Shown one piece after another: positions 17,667 through 25,746 of a stretch of 46,938 bases of DNA. The translations under genes were made by a program, and so were the position numbers. Every line of letters starts with the position of its first letter. Position 1 is the first letter of the stretch. The stretch comes from an uncultured Collinsella sp. (GTDB lineage: Bacteria > Actinomycetota > Coriobacteriia > Coriobacteriales > Coriobacteriaceae), in the NCBI GenBank assembly GCA_905210085.1, contig CAJLVJ010000011.1:1-46938 (forward strand), in the 5' to 3' direction. The notes under the pieces were generated by a model. That model searched no databases, was not told where the DNA came from, and saw only the letters and a program-made list of their open reading frames with translations.

Positions 17667-17792
17667 ATGCTCATTGAACTTCCGGAGGAGAGCGCTTTAT
17701 TAGGCTATCGAGATTCTGGGCAGGAGCTCTCACTGGTCTTCGATAATGGGACCAGCTTAATTCGCGACACAGTGTGTCGCGAATGGGAGTAG
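17667..17792 (+). CDS. Possible 41-residue protein or gene remnant
   Basis: An open frame from ATG 17667 to TAG 17790-17792 would encode MLIELPEESALLGYRDSGQE and 21 further residues. The composition looks protein-like, but a stop codon directly precedes the ATG, there is no ribosome site, and a perfect palindrome lies inside its 3' end. It may be the remnant of a gene lost in the island. Not recognised. Confidence 0.2.
   Translation: MLIELPEESALLGYRDSGQELSLVFDNGTSLIRDTVCREWE
17761..17783. repeat. Perfect palindrome
   Basis: TTCGCGACAC (17761-17770), loop AGT and GTGTCGCGAA (17774-17783). It has no T-tract and could be a protein-binding site or REP fragment. Confidence 0.5.
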
Positions 17793-17842
17793 TCGTTAGG
17801 TGTCCTTCAATGGCTAGTCATATAAGAACGTCCAAGTGTCGG
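17790..17842. repeat. REP family A, degenerate copy 2
   Basis: TAGTCGTTAGGTGTCC, then GGCTAGTCATATAAGAACGT keep the order and centre of the family A repeat, but the arms no longer pair well. Confidence 0.5.
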
Positions 17843-17940
17843 ATTTTGTCATTTAGTGTCGTCCTCAGCGGCTATTCTGGAGGGTCGTGGTCAAAAAAGG
17901 GCAAATATGAGTACTGTTGCCATTATAGTTGCATTTATTT

Positions 17941-17949
17941 TGCTATAAT
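17941..17949 (+). promoter_or_regulatory. Extended -10 promoter inside the element
   Basis: TGCTATAAT is an exact extended -10 (TGnTATAAT). It lies just upstream of a terminator hairpin, so any transcript that stops there would be about 40 bases long. Confidence 0.45.
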
Positions 17950-17950
17950 T

Positions 17951-17995
17951 AGTAGCTCCTGATGAGACTTGTTCCCATTAGGAGCTACTTTTATT
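17951..17995 (+). terminator. Terminator-like hairpin inside the element
   Basis: AGTAGCTCCT (17951-17960) and AGGAGCTACT (17980-17989) are perfect inverses and are followed by TTTATT. Confidence 0.55.
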
Positions 17996-18185
17996 GAACA
18001 TATGAGGAGAAATAACGTCGCCTGCGGACGAGTGGAACGTTGAATAGTTCCTGAAGTGATCAAAATCGCTGCTACTAAACAGGTAGCAGTACTCATATTT
18101 GCCCTTTTTTGACCACAGCCCTCTCGGAAACCTTTCCAGAGGCGTCAAACAGCCATAATCCAAAGGTCGCCTCAAACAATTAGCC

Positions 18186-18206
18186 GGCTAAGAGCGTCCA
18201 TGACTA
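18186..18206. repeat. Half of a REP family A unit
   Basis: GGCTAAGAGCGTCCATGACTA resembles the right arm of family A. As at 17100-17137, it lies immediately before a family B hairpin, so the two repeats travel as a composite. Confidence 0.4.
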
Positions 18207-18217
18207 CCCAAAAGCTG

Positions 18218-18269
18218 TACGCCAGCATCCAAAGATGTCGAAAAATGTCGACTTTGGATGCTGGCGTAC
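18218..18269. repeat. REP family B, copy 2
   Basis: Perfect arms GTACGCCAGCATCCAAAG (18218-18235) and its inverse (18252-18269) lie in the same orientation as copy 1. Flanking CCCAAA and TTTGGG extend the symmetry. Confidence 0.85.
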
Positions 18270-18317
18270 ATGTTTGGGTCGTATGGGCTGGGGCCCTGGA
18301 CGGACAGAGCGTGCGTA

Positions 18318-18563
18318 CTAGAGCAGATTCTCCTGCAGCCATGCGATGATGTCGCTCGATTCGTAGAGTGGTTTGCCGTCGATGAACAGGCAGGGAACCT
18401 GGCGTTTTCCGCCGACGGCGATGAGTGTCCGCTCGGCTTCGGTATCGGTCGAGATATTGCGCTCGGGGATGGTCACACCGTTATCGGCAAGGAATCGCTT
18501 GACTTTTATGCAATACGGGCAGCCGGTCATAACGTACAGCGTGAGCTCATGATTAGTAGCCAT
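18318..18563 (-). CDS. Glutaredoxin-like thiol-disulfide protein
   Basis: The 81-residue protein has the glutaredoxin fold: an active site TGCPYC (Cys15, Cys18) after the first strand, a cis-proline motif RQVPCLFID, and the GG/ESSDIIAWL region that binds glutathione-like thiols. It would reduce disulfides in the cytosol. ATG 18563 has GGAG just upstream, and earlier codons are rejected. It lies 51 bases downstream of the TipAS-type regulator gene on the same strand and could be in its operon. Confidence 0.9.
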   Translation of the reverse strand: MATNHELTLYVMTGCPYCIKVKRFLADNGVTIPERNISTDTEAERTLIAVGGKRQVPCLFIDGKPLYESSDIIAWLQENLL

Positions 18564-18614
18564 GGGTCTCCAATCGGTTGAGGTTTCGATTGAAATACCC
18601 AAAGCAGCCGCGGT

Positions 18615-19442
18615 CTATGCGCGCGTCAACGACGACTCGATGGCCTGGACCAGAAACGCCGTGGCTCCGGTGCCGCAGGGCTTGTCGTAGTAGTCGATAA
18701 AGCGCTGGTCGGCAAGATAGCCGTGGGCGAGGCCCAGGTACGCTTCGTTCTGGGGTTCGCGTCCCCAGTTGAGACCAATCCAACGACGATGCATCGCGAC
18801 AAGCTTGCGAGCCTCGCTTCCATTCGCATCGCCATCGCCCATGGCAATCGAGAGTTGGCCCAGAATAGCGCGTTCAAGTTCCTTCATGTCGTTCCATGTC
18901 TCGGGGTCCATGTCCAGCAGTGCTTCGTTTGCTGCGTCGATCGCCTCGTCGCCGTAGCGCTTCCGGGCTTCGGCGCCGTAGCGCTCCTCGTTTTCCTGCA
19001 CGGTGCGCCAGCGCTCCAGTTGCGGCAGGACGGCGCCCATGAGCGAGACGGCTTCGTCGAGCGACATGCCGGTGTTTTGCGCCAGCCGTGGGGCACAGTC
19101 CTCGATCATCGCCTCCATCGTGGTCTCGTAGGTGTACTTGCCGTGGTCGTAGCACCACTTGCAGTAATGGTCGGTCGCGGTGCCCGCAGCATCGGTGCCG
19201 CAGTCGTCGGGCGTGAGTGTCATGCCGCAGCTCTGGCAATAGTGCTCGGGCATTTCGAGCAGGTGAGACAAGGGTTCTCCGGTTACGGCTGCAATGAGCT
19301 TCATCATGTCGATGCCCGGTGTGACCTCGCCACGCTCCCAACGGCTGACGGCTTGGCGTGTGACGAAGAGCTTGGCGGCGAGCTGCTCCTGGGTAAGGTG
19401 ATGGGCGCGACGGACGGCGATGAGCTTTTCTGCAAAGGCCAT
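18615..19442 (-). CDS. XRE regulator with zinc ribbon and TipAS effector domain
   Basis: The 275-residue protein combines an N-terminal XRE helix-turn-helix (about 5-60, LTQEQLAAKLFVTRQAVSRW), a zinc-ribbon segment with Cys69, Cys72, Cys94 and Cys97 (CQSCGM and CKWC), and a C-terminal TipAS-like helical domain (about 145-270, RYGDEAIDAANEALLDMD, then HRRWIGL and RFIDYYD). TipAS domains of MerR-type TipA/AlbA regulators bind thiopeptide antibiotics. Here the DNA-binding head is XRE instead. It may sense a hydrophobic drug or peptide. ATG 19442 has AAAGGAG upstream. A palindrome lies in the divergent promoter region. Confidence 0.85.
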   Translation of the reverse strand: MAFAEKLIAVRRAHHLTQEQLAAKLFVTRQAVSRWERGEVTPGIDMMKLIAAVTGEPLSHLLEMPEHYCQSCGMTLTPDDCGTDAAGTATDHYCKWCYDHGKYTYETTMEAMIEDCAPRLAQNTGMSLDEAVSLMGAVLPQLERWRTVQENEERYGAEARKRYGDEAIDAANEALLDMDPETWNDMKELERAILGQLSIAMGDGDANGSEARKLVAMHRRWIGLNWGREPQNEAYLGLAHGYLADQRFIDYYDKPCGTGATAFLVQAIESSLTRA

Positions 19443-19501
19443 AGCGGCTCCTTTCTGCTGGTTGATGGCTTAAGCATACGCGGCAGCAGGTGCCCTTCCA
19501 A

Positions 19502-19516
19502 GCAACCGTTGGTTGC
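19502..19516. promoter_or_regulatory. Palindrome in the divergent XRE-TipAS/trmO promoter region
   Basis: GCAACC, GTT, GGTTGC is a perfect inverted repeat about 60 bases upstream of the regulator start. It is a candidate operator. Confidence 0.35.
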
Positions 19517-19570
19517 ACGACGGAGGACCGCGGCGAAGAATTGCGCGCAACGCCCCACGCCTCCATGCCG

Positions 19571-19576
19571 TACAAT
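19571..19576 (+). promoter_or_regulatory. -10 element of trmO, possibly leaderless
   Basis: TACAAT lies seven bases before ATG 19584, placing the predicted transcript start at or next to the start codon. No ribosome site is present. Together this suggests a leaderless mRNA. Confidence 0.45.
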
Positions 19577-19583
19577 GACCGGC

Positions 19584-20321
19584 ATGGAACCTATCGCACA
19601 CATACATACCGACCTGCCGCAGAAGTTCGGCATTCCGCGCAACAGCTTTTTGGCGCCTCATCTGCAGGGACGCATCGTCTTTGAGCCGGAATTTGCCTCC
19701 AACGCAGCGGTTGAGGGCCTGGACTCCTTCTCTCACCTATGGCTGCTGTGGCGCTTCGAAAACGGAACGCCCGGCGGCACGACTAAGGACATAGCTGCCG
19801 ATGCCAAGACGCAGGACAGGTCCGGCACCAATGCCAAGTGGTCGAAAACTGTGCGCCCGCCGCGTCTGGGCGGAGCCGAGCGCGTGGGCGTCTTTGCCAC
19901 GCGCAGCCCGTTTCGCCCCAATCCTATCGGACTTACCTGCGTAAGGCTCGATCACGTTGAGCTCACCGACGATGGCCCCATCATCCATGTGCTGGGGGCC
20001 GATCTGCGCGACGGCACGCCCATCTACGACATTAAGCCCTACATTCCGTTTGCGGACTGTCACCCGGATGCGACCGGCGGCTGGATTGAGGATGCTCCGT
20101 GGCAAGAGCTCGACATCGAGTTCCCGCAGACGCTGCAGGATATGGTCCCGCCCACAAAGCTCCCCGGCCTGGTCGAGGTCCTGCGCCAAGACCCGCGCCG
20201 CGCAGGCAGCAAGCACGAGCCGAACCGCGTCTATCATCTGGCCTTCGCCGGGCTCGACATATCGTTTACGGTCGATGAAACCCAGCTAACCGTAGTTGCC
20301 GTCAACGACGCGCGAGACTAA
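19584..20321 (+). CDS. trmO: tRNA (N6-threonylcarbamoyladenosine-37 N6)-methyltransferase TrmO
   Basis: The 245-residue protein shows the TrmO (YaeB) beta-barrel: IAHIHTDLPQKFGIPRN at the start, the conserved GLDSFSHLWLLW, RPPRLGG, VGVFATRSPFRPNPIGLT (SAM-binding) and DGTPIYDIKPYIPF. It methylates t6A37 of ANN-decoding tRNAs. The C-terminal extension (HLAFAGLDISF) is typical. Start is either ATG 19584 or ATG 19575; a -10-like TACAAT overlaps the latter, so 19584 is preferred. It diverges from the XRE-TipAS gene. Confidence 0.92.
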   Translation: MEPIAHIHTDLPQKFGIPRNSFLAPHLQGRIVFEPEFASNAAVEGLDSFSHLWLLWRFENGTPGGTTKDIAADAKTQDRSGTNAKWSKTVRPPRLGGAERVGVFATRSPFRPNPIGLTCVRLDHVELTDDGPIIHVLGADLRDGTPIYDIKPYIPFADCHPDATGGWIEDAPWQELDIEFPQTLQDMVPPTKLPGLVEVLRQDPRRAGSKHEPNRVYHLAFAGLDISFTVDETQLTVVAVNDARD

Positions 20322-20433
20322 CCGGCCATTCGTCCGCACCCGTCAAATTAAGCGCCAAACCCCATGCCAAAACCGCCCACGCTGGTGGACAATAACGCCT
20401 ATCGAAACAGTCTACTTTGCACGGGAGCTCAGC

Positions 20434-21645
20434 ATGAAATACGACTTTAGCTCGCTAATCGATCGCCACGGCATGGACTCCATCGCCGTTGACTCCTGGG
20501 GCGAGATCCCCGGTATGGCTCCGAACGCACCCGACGAGGGCTACGACCGCATTCCCATGTGGGTGGCCGACATGAATTTTGCCACGGTGCCCACGGTCCA
20601 GGAGCACATCATTCAGCGCGCTCAGCATCCCATGTTTGGCTACTTTAACCCGCGCTCCGAGTATTTCGACCGCATCATCGAATGGCAGAGCCGCCGCAAT
20701 GGTGTCGAGGACCTGGCGCCTGAACATATCGGCTACGAAAACGGCGTGCTGGGCGGTGTCGTGTCAACGTTGCGCGCATATGTCCAGCCGGGCGATGCGG
20801 TGCTGGTCCATAGCCCCACCTACATCGGCTTTACCAAGTCCATTGAGGCCGCGGGCTACCGCATTGTCCACAGCCCGCTTAAGCTCGACGGCCAGGGCGT
20901 GTGGCGCATGGACTTTGAGGACATGGAGCACAAGCTCGCCCAAAACCACATTCATGCCGCGGTGTTCTGCTCGCCGCACAATCCCTGCGGCCGCGTATGG
21001 GAGCGTGACGAGATCGAGCGCGCCATGGACATCTATCGCCAGCACGATTGCGTGGTGATCTCGGACGAGATTTGGTCCGATATCATCCTGCCGGGTCACA
21101 AGCATATCCCGACGCAGTCGGTGAGCGAGGATGCCCGCATGCGCACGGTTGCCCTCTACGCGCCCAGCAAGACGTTCAACCTGGCGGGCCTGGTCGGCAG
21201 CTACCACATCATCTATAACGAGACGCTGCGCGACCGCGTGTGCGCCGTGTCCAACAAGACTCACTACAACGAGATGAACGTCCTCTCCATGCATGCGCTT
21301 ATCGGTGCCTACCAGCCGCAGGGCTACGAGTGGGTGGACGAGCTCAACCAGGTGCTTGCCGGCAATATCGAGTACTTCTGCACGTATGCAGAAAAACATT
21401 GGAAGGGCGTCACGTTTTCGCGTCCGCAGGGCACGTACATGGTGTTTCTGGACTGCACCGAGTGGTGTCGCGAGCATGGCCGTGATATTCAGTGGCTGCT
21501 CGACGAGGGCGCCCGCGTGGGCGTGGGGTATCAGGATGGCCGTCCGTTCCACGGGCCCTGCCACATTCGCGTGAATCTGGCGCTGCCGCTTTCGCGCGTG
21601 AGGGAAGCGTGCGACCGCCTGGACCGCTACGTTTTTAGGGTATAG
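20434..21645 (+). CDS. PLP-dependent aminotransferase/C-S lyase, MalY/PatB type
   Basis: The 403-residue fold-type I enzyme has the PatB/MalY signatures PMWVADMNFATVP, YFNPR, the nucleotide-like CSPHNPCGRVW, the Asp/Tyr pair SDEIWSDI and the PLP lysine in APSKTFNLAGL (Lys246). Family members cleave C-S bonds of cystathionine or cysteine conjugates (beta-lyase) to give pyruvate, ammonia and a thiol, and some have aminotransferase activity. ATG 20434 has GGGAG seven bases upstream. A GACAAT -10-like motif lies at 20388-20393. It stands as a single gene. Confidence 0.92.
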   Translation: MKYDFSSLIDRHGMDSIAVDSWGEIPGMAPNAPDEGYDRIPMWVADMNFATVPTVQEHIIQRAQHPMFGYFNPRSEYFDRIIEWQSRRNGVEDLAPEHIGYENGVLGGVVSTLRAYVQPGDAVLVHSPTYIGFTKSIEAAGYRIVHSPLKLDGQGVWRMDFEDMEHKLAQNHIHAAVFCSPHNPCGRVWERDEIERAMDIYRQHDCVVISDEIWSDIILPGHKHIPTQSVSEDARMRTVALYAPSKTFNLAGLVGSYHIIYNETLRDRVCAVSNKTHYNEMNVLSMHALIGAYQPQGYEWVDELNQVLAGNIEYFCTYAEKHWKGVTFSRPQGTYMVFLDCTEWCREHGRDIQWLLDEGARVGVGYQDGRPFHGPCHIRVNLALPLSRVREACDRLDRYVFRV

Positions 21646-21741
21646 GGGGCGCACGATTCGGGTACTGTGGCTTGCGCCCATGTCGTCAATGTGCGTGGAC
21701 GCATAGAGCGCAGAGGCTTGCGAGCGCGTTTTCCACGTCTG

Positions 21742-22221
21742 CTACTTTTCTTGAATTTGTTTGCCGCAAAGGTGCTCAATCGTAATCTCATACAGTTGGA
21801 CGCCTCTGATACTTTGCTTGATTTCCTCTTCGACCTCTTCGGCAGAAGGATAGTACTTGAGGGCAAACTGTCGGACTTTGTCTTCAACAAACGCCGGATC
21901 ATCGTTCACGAGGCGGCAGCGGCCAAAAACCACGGTGCTCTGAACATAGGGTGCCCAGTCGTCGTCTTTGTACCAATCGTTGCCATAGACGGTAAAGCAG
22001 ACTTTGTCGCTGCGTTTGAGCGCATCGACCTTATGCCCTGCCTTGGCTCCATGAAAGTAAATTTTGTCGTGCTCGGGGTCAAAGTAGTAGTTAACGGGAA
22101 TGGCGTAAGGATAGCCGTCGTCTCCGTTGACGGCAAAAACGCCGCGCTTGCAATTGACGAGCAGCTCTCGTGCCTCTTGATCGGTGATAGCACGCTTCTT
22201 TCTGCGAAGAGGTCTAAACAT
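21742..22221 (-). CDS. Pyridoxamine 5'-phosphate oxidase-like FMN protein (NimA-like)
   Basis: The 159-residue protein has the split-barrel flavin-reductase fold: the start AITDQEARELLVNCKRGVFAVNGDDGYPYAIPVNYYFD, the strand KIYFHGAKAGHKVDAL, VCFTVYGN, and STVVFGRCRLV. This is the NimA/nitroimidazole-resistance-like subgroup of PNPOx proteins; the true substrate is unknown. ATG 22221 has AAGGAAG upstream. It converges with the aminotransferase gene. A conserved His, as in NimA enzymes, is present in the HGAKAGH stretch. Confidence 0.9.
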   Translation of the reverse strand: MFRPLRRKKRAITDQEARELLVNCKRGVFAVNGDDGYPYAIPVNYYFDPEHDKIYFHGAKAGHKVDALKRSDKVCFTVYGNDWYKDDDWAPYVQSTVVFGRCRLVNDDPAFVEDKVRQFALKYYPSAEEVEEEIKQSIRGVQLYEITIEHLCGKQIQEK

Positions 22222-22478
22222 CGTGGACTTCCTTTCTTTCCGCGTGCTGCGTGCACGACGGTGGGCGGTGTGTCTATATCAAGATACTAGTTCAGGCTGC
22301 GAGGCCGACGGGAACGCCCCGTTTTCCGCAGATTGAAACGTGCTCTTGTTTGTCGTGGGAGGATTGTTCCTCACAACCCGTCGTTTAGAAGCGTTCTTGA
22401 TGACTAGTTCCGTTTGCGGGGGAGGCGTGGGACAATACCGAGCGAACGTGATTGATTGTCCTGAAAAAAGGGGTCTCG

Positions 22479-22904
22479 ATGAAAAAGCTGAGGACGCTGG
22501 CCGATGTGTTGCGTCAGGCCGGTTTCGTGCGTATCACGGGCCTATTTCTCGTCTTTTATCTTCTGTGTTCAATGGCCGTCTGGCTCTCTGAGCCCACGAC
22601 CCTAACGTTTGGCGATGGACTTTGGTTTAGCTTTGAGACGGTCTCGACCATCGGCTTTGGTGACATCCCGGCCGAGACACCGGTCGCCCGTGCCATCACG
22701 GTCGTCCTGAGCGTTATTAGCATTTTTTACATCGCCATGCTCACGGGCGTGGCGGTGAGCTACTGCAATACGCTCATCAAGATGCGCCAAAAGGACACCA
22801 TGGCGCGCTTTATGGACGATCTTGAGCGCTTGGAAGAGCTTGACCGCGATGAACTTGCCGATTTGTCGCGACGCGTGCGCGAGTACCGTCGTCGGCAGCG
22901 CTAA
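22479..22904 (+). CDS. Two-helix potassium channel subunit
   Basis: The 141-residue protein has the minimal K+ channel architecture: a first helix (about 18-36), a pore helix and selectivity filter STIGFGD (56-62, like the canonical TVGYGD with Phe for Tyr and Ile for Val), a second helix (about 69-97) and a cytoplasmic coiled tail rich in Glu, Leu and Arg. Four such subunits would form one pore. No RCK domain is fused. ATG 22479 has AGGGG six bases upstream, and GACAAT at 22431-22436 may be its -10. Confidence 0.9.
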   Translation: MKKLRTLADVLRQAGFVRITGLFLVFYLLCSMAVWLSEPTTLTFGDGLWFSFETVSTIGFGDIPAETPVARAITVVLSVISIFYIAMLTGVAVSYCNTLIKMRQKDTMARFMDDLERLEELDRDELADLSRRVREYRRRQR

Positions 22905-22940
22905 GACGAACGTCGCGCGTCACGATGAGGGGGACTGAAC

Positions 22941-23474
22941 ATGAATATCACCGTGTATCTGGGTGCCAGTGCCGGCAACGACCCGGCGTTTCTGCCCGCG
23001 GTGCAGGAGCTGGGCGACTGGATTGGCGCCAATGGGCACGCGCTGGTATACGGCGGGTCCAAGTCGGGACTGATGGGCGCGCTCGCCGATAGCGTACTTA
23101 ATGCCGACGGGCACGTGACGGGTGTGGAGCCGAGCTTTTTTATCGAGGCGGAGTTCCAGCACGAGGGCATCGACGACCTTATCGTTACAAGTGACATGGC
23201 GGAGCGCAAGGCCAAGATGATTGAGCTCGGCGATGCGTTCATCGCCTTTCCCGGTGGGACGGGCACGCTCGAGGAGATTGCCGAGGTCATGTCCGCGGTG
23301 TCGTTGGGGCACCTGAGTGCTCCATGCATCCTGTATAACCTGGACGGTTACTACAACGACCTCAAGGCGCTACTCGAGCACATGATTGATAAGGGCCTAT
23401 CGAGCCCGCGGCGCCAGCACGGCATCTACTTTGCCGACGATTTGCGCGAGATTGCCTCGATTATCAACGGATAA
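22941..23474 (+). CDS. LOG-family Rossmann protein (TIGR00730)
   Basis: The 177-residue protein carries the LOG-family signatures GGSKSGLMG (38-46) and PGGTGTLEE (104-112). Family members hydrolyse nucleoside 5'-monophosphates such as cytokinin riboside phosphates, releasing the base, though most bacterial members are only loosely characterised. The length is typical. GAGGGGG precedes ATG 22941. It follows the channel gene by 36 bases and may be co-transcribed. Confidence 0.9.
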   Translation: MNITVYLGASAGNDPAFLPAVQELGDWIGANGHALVYGGSKSGLMGALADSVLNADGHVTGVEPSFFIEAEFQHEGIDDLIVTSDMAERKAKMIELGDAFIAFPGGTGTLEEIAEVMSAVSLGHLSAPCILYNLDGYYNDLKALLEHMIDKGLSSPRRQHGIYFADDLREIASIING

Positions 23475-23599
23475 GTCTTGAGCCTGCCCCACTATGGCTC
23501 CCAATGGTGCCGTTCGCGGCGTGGATGGTTGGCTCGTTCGGGCAACGCTCGCTCTACAATAAAACGTATCTATGTCGACTTTGACCGCGGGAGGACCCG

Positions 23600-24904
23600 A
23601 TGGACAACCTTGCCAAACCCACAAACCGCGCGCTGTTTTTAGTTAGCGTTGCCGTGACCGGTGCGTTCGCAGGTGCCGCGGTCTGGCTGTTCTTTTTTGC
23701 GATGGAGCACGGTATCGACTATCTATGGACCGAGATTCCGCACGCGCTGGGTGCCTCTTCGCCCGAGCTTGCCAGCGGCCCGTTTGGCTTTTTGCCGTAC
23801 CCGTTTTTTGTCTGCCTGCTGGGCGGCCTGTTAATCGGTCTGTACGAAAAGATGACAGGCACCAAGACCGATGACCTCAACCAGGTGATGGCTAAGGTTA
23901 AGCAAGACGGGCGCTATCCGTACGACAACCTGGGCAAGCTTTCGCTCGCGGCATTGCTGCCGCTGCTGTTTGGCGGAAGTATTGGACCGGAGGCCGGCCT
24001 GACCGGCGTTATCGCGGGTCTGTGCAGCTGGGTCGGCGATCGCATGCGTCGCTTTGGAGCCGAGTTTAGGGAGCTCACGCTGTTGGGCACCCAGGCTGCT
24101 CTGACGGCGCTCTTTACCGCGCCCGTTTTTGGCTTTGTGGCACCGCTTGCCGGTGGCGCCGGCGGCCAGGGCGAAGACGCCGACGATGAGTCCGCGTCCG
24201 ACGAGATCACCATCAAGCTGCCCAAGGCGCAAAAGACGGTGGTCTACGGCATTGCGATTGCCGGCGGTCTGGGCACCTATCTGCTGCTTGGCCAGCTTGT
24301 GGGCGGCGGCATGGGCATGCCCAGGTTCGAGTCCGCCGAGGTGGGCAACCTGGAACTTACCTGGCTCATTCCGCTGGCGTTGGTTGGCACCGTTTGCGGC
24401 TGGCTGTACTTTGTCTCCGAGCACGCAAGCGAAGCGCTTGCCCATGCAATAGGGGAGCGCCCTGTCGTCAAGGCCATGCTGGCCGGTCTGGCGCTCGCCA
24501 TCTGCGGCACGGTCCTGCCCTACACCATGTTTGCCGGCGAGACCCAGGCCGACGTGCTCATGGAAACCTATCTGACCATTCCCGCCGGCGTGCTTATCGC
24601 GACCGGTCTTGTCAAGGCCATGCTGACCCCCGCCCTCATCAACCTTGGTTGGCGCGGCGGCCACTTCTTCCCGGTTATCTTCTCGGGCGTAAGCCTGGGC
24701 TATGGCCTTGCCATCCTCACCGGCGCCGATCCGGTCTTTTGCGTCGCCGTCTGCACAGCATCGACGATGGGCGCCGTCATGCGTCAGCCGGTCATGGTCG
24801 TGGGCCTGCTGCTCATGTGCTTCCCGCTCAAGGGTATCGTCTGCATGATCATCGCCGCCGTCATCGCCGCCGGCATTCCACTGCCCAAGCCGCTGCGCAA
24901 GTAG
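23600..24904 (+). CDS. ClC-family chloride channel or transporter
   Basis: The 434-residue membrane protein has about ten to twelve helices and the ClC selectivity motifs: GGSIGPEAGLTG, the GWRGGHFFPVIFSG motif (GxFxP) and a later GAVMRQP segment. An acidic cytoplasmic insertion (EDADDESASDE) lies in the middle. The glutamate that gates ClC exchangers sits in the GPEAG motif. No CBS domain is present. ATG 23600 has GGGAGGA five bases before it, and TACAAT at 23555-23560 is a possible -10. It could be a Cl-/H+ antiporter or a fluoride exporter of the CLC-F kind. Confidence 0.92.
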   Translation: MDNLAKPTNRALFLVSVAVTGAFAGAAVWLFFFAMEHGIDYLWTEIPHALGASSPELASGPFGFLPYPFFVCLLGGLLIGLYEKMTGTKTDDLNQVMAKVKQDGRYPYDNLGKLSLAALLPLLFGGSIGPEAGLTGVIAGLCSWVGDRMRRFGAEFRELTLLGTQAALTALFTAPVFGFVAPLAGGAGGQGEDADDESASDEITIKLPKAQKTVVYGIAIAGGLGTYLLLGQLVGGGMGMPRFESAEVGNLELTWLIPLALVGTVCGWLYFVSEHASEALAHAIGERPVVKAMLAGLALAICGTVLPYTMFAGETQADVLMETYLTIPAGVLIATGLVKAMLTPALINLGWRGGHFFPVIFSGVSLGYGLAILTGADPVFCVAVCTASTMGAVMRQPVMVVGLLLMCFPLKGIVCMIIAAVIAAGIPLPKPLRK

Positions 24905-24939
24905 CGCGGTTTTTCACGAGTCAATTCCAGGGGTACGAG

Positions 24940-25731
24940 ATGATCCTGTACTTTAGCGCGACAGGGAACAGCGAGCATGTGGCGCGTCGCATTGCAGCGG
25001 CGACAAGCGACAAAGTTATGTCGATTGAGCGCTTTGATGCCGAGATCCTTCACCTTGCTGTGATGGAAGGCCCCTGTCGGCTGGGGTTTGTCGCCCCGGT
25101 ATACGCCTGGGGCTTGCCGACGCCAATGATCGAGTTTTTGAAGACTGTCGACCTATCGGTTGCTGCCGGCACAAAGGGCGGCGAGCGCCCCTATACGTTC
25201 TATGTCTCGACATATGGTTCGACGACCGGGCAATCGGCCAAGTTCGCCCGCGATCTGCTACACGAGCGTGGGCTCGAGTTAGATGCGGCGATGAGCGTCA
25301 AGATGCCCGATACCTGGACGCCTGTTTTCGACCTGTCTGACCCTCAAAAGGTTGAGGGTATCAATAGAGCTGCCGAGGCGCAGATTGATGCCGTGATCGA
25401 GGCGGTGCGGGCACGCCGCACGGGCAACATGATGCGCCATCGCGTGCCTCTGTTTGCATCGTGCGCGTATCACGCAATTGGGCTGCCGCGCATGCAACAG
25501 ACGAGCAAGTTTGCCGTCGATGCCGATCGCTGCATCGGCTGCGGCCTGTGTGCCAAGCGCTGCCCCATGGCGGCGATTGAGATGCGCGACGGCCTTCCCG
25601 TCTGGACAAAGCCGGAGTGCGCAGCCTGCCTTCGTTGCCTGCACTGTTGTCCCAAATTTGCCATCTCGCACGGTAAGCGCACGGCCTCCCACGGCCAGTA
25701 CAGGCATCCCAAGCCAGGTGTGAGGATGTAG
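24940..25731 (+). CDS. EFR1-family flavodoxin-ferredoxin
   Basis: The 263-residue protein joins an N-terminal flavodoxin domain (MILYFSATGNSEHVARRIA, FMN-phosphate loop SATGNS; FVAPVYAWGLPTP) to a C-terminal pair of 4Fe-4S motifs, CIGCGLCAKRCP and CAACLRCLHCCP. EFR1 proteins are common in anaerobes and are thought to carry electrons for unknown partners. ATG 24940 has AGGGG six bases upstream; the long open frame further upstream is an out-of-frame shadow of the ClC gene. It converges with the damaged EamA gene. Confidence 0.92.
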   Translation: MILYFSATGNSEHVARRIAAATSDKVMSIERFDAEILHLAVMEGPCRLGFVAPVYAWGLPTPMIEFLKTVDLSVAAGTKGGERPYTFYVSTYGSTTGQSAKFARDLLHERGLELDAAMSVKMPDTWTPVFDLSDPQKVEGINRAAEAQIDAVIEAVRARRTGNMMRHRVPLFASCAYHAIGLPRMQQTSKFAVDADRCIGCGLCAKRCPMAAIEMRDGLPVWTKPECAACLRCLHCCPKFAISHGKRTASHGQYRHPKPGVRM

Positions 25732-25746
25732 CGGCTGCTGGCCGCG

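Larger units (their letters stand above)
17875..18128. repeat. MITE-like element with 30-base perfect inverted repeats
   Basis: The arms 17887-17916 and 18087-18116 are exact inverses over 30 bases, and similarity continues imperfectly for about 12 bases outward. The interior of about 170 bases is A+T-rich and carries an extended -10 promoter and a hairpin. No transposase is present. Both arms read inward as WSKKGKYEYC, but this follows from the DNA symmetry and is not evidence for a gene. Confidence 0.7.

Noticed and set aside
17774..18175. Two small genes encoding WSKKGKYEYC peptides
   Set aside because: Both peptides arise from the two arms of one inverted repeat; no ribosome sites precede them.
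24394..24939. N-terminal extension of the EFR1 protein
   Set aside because: It overlaps the ClC gene in another frame; MILYFSATGNS is the true flavodoxin start and has a ribosome site.
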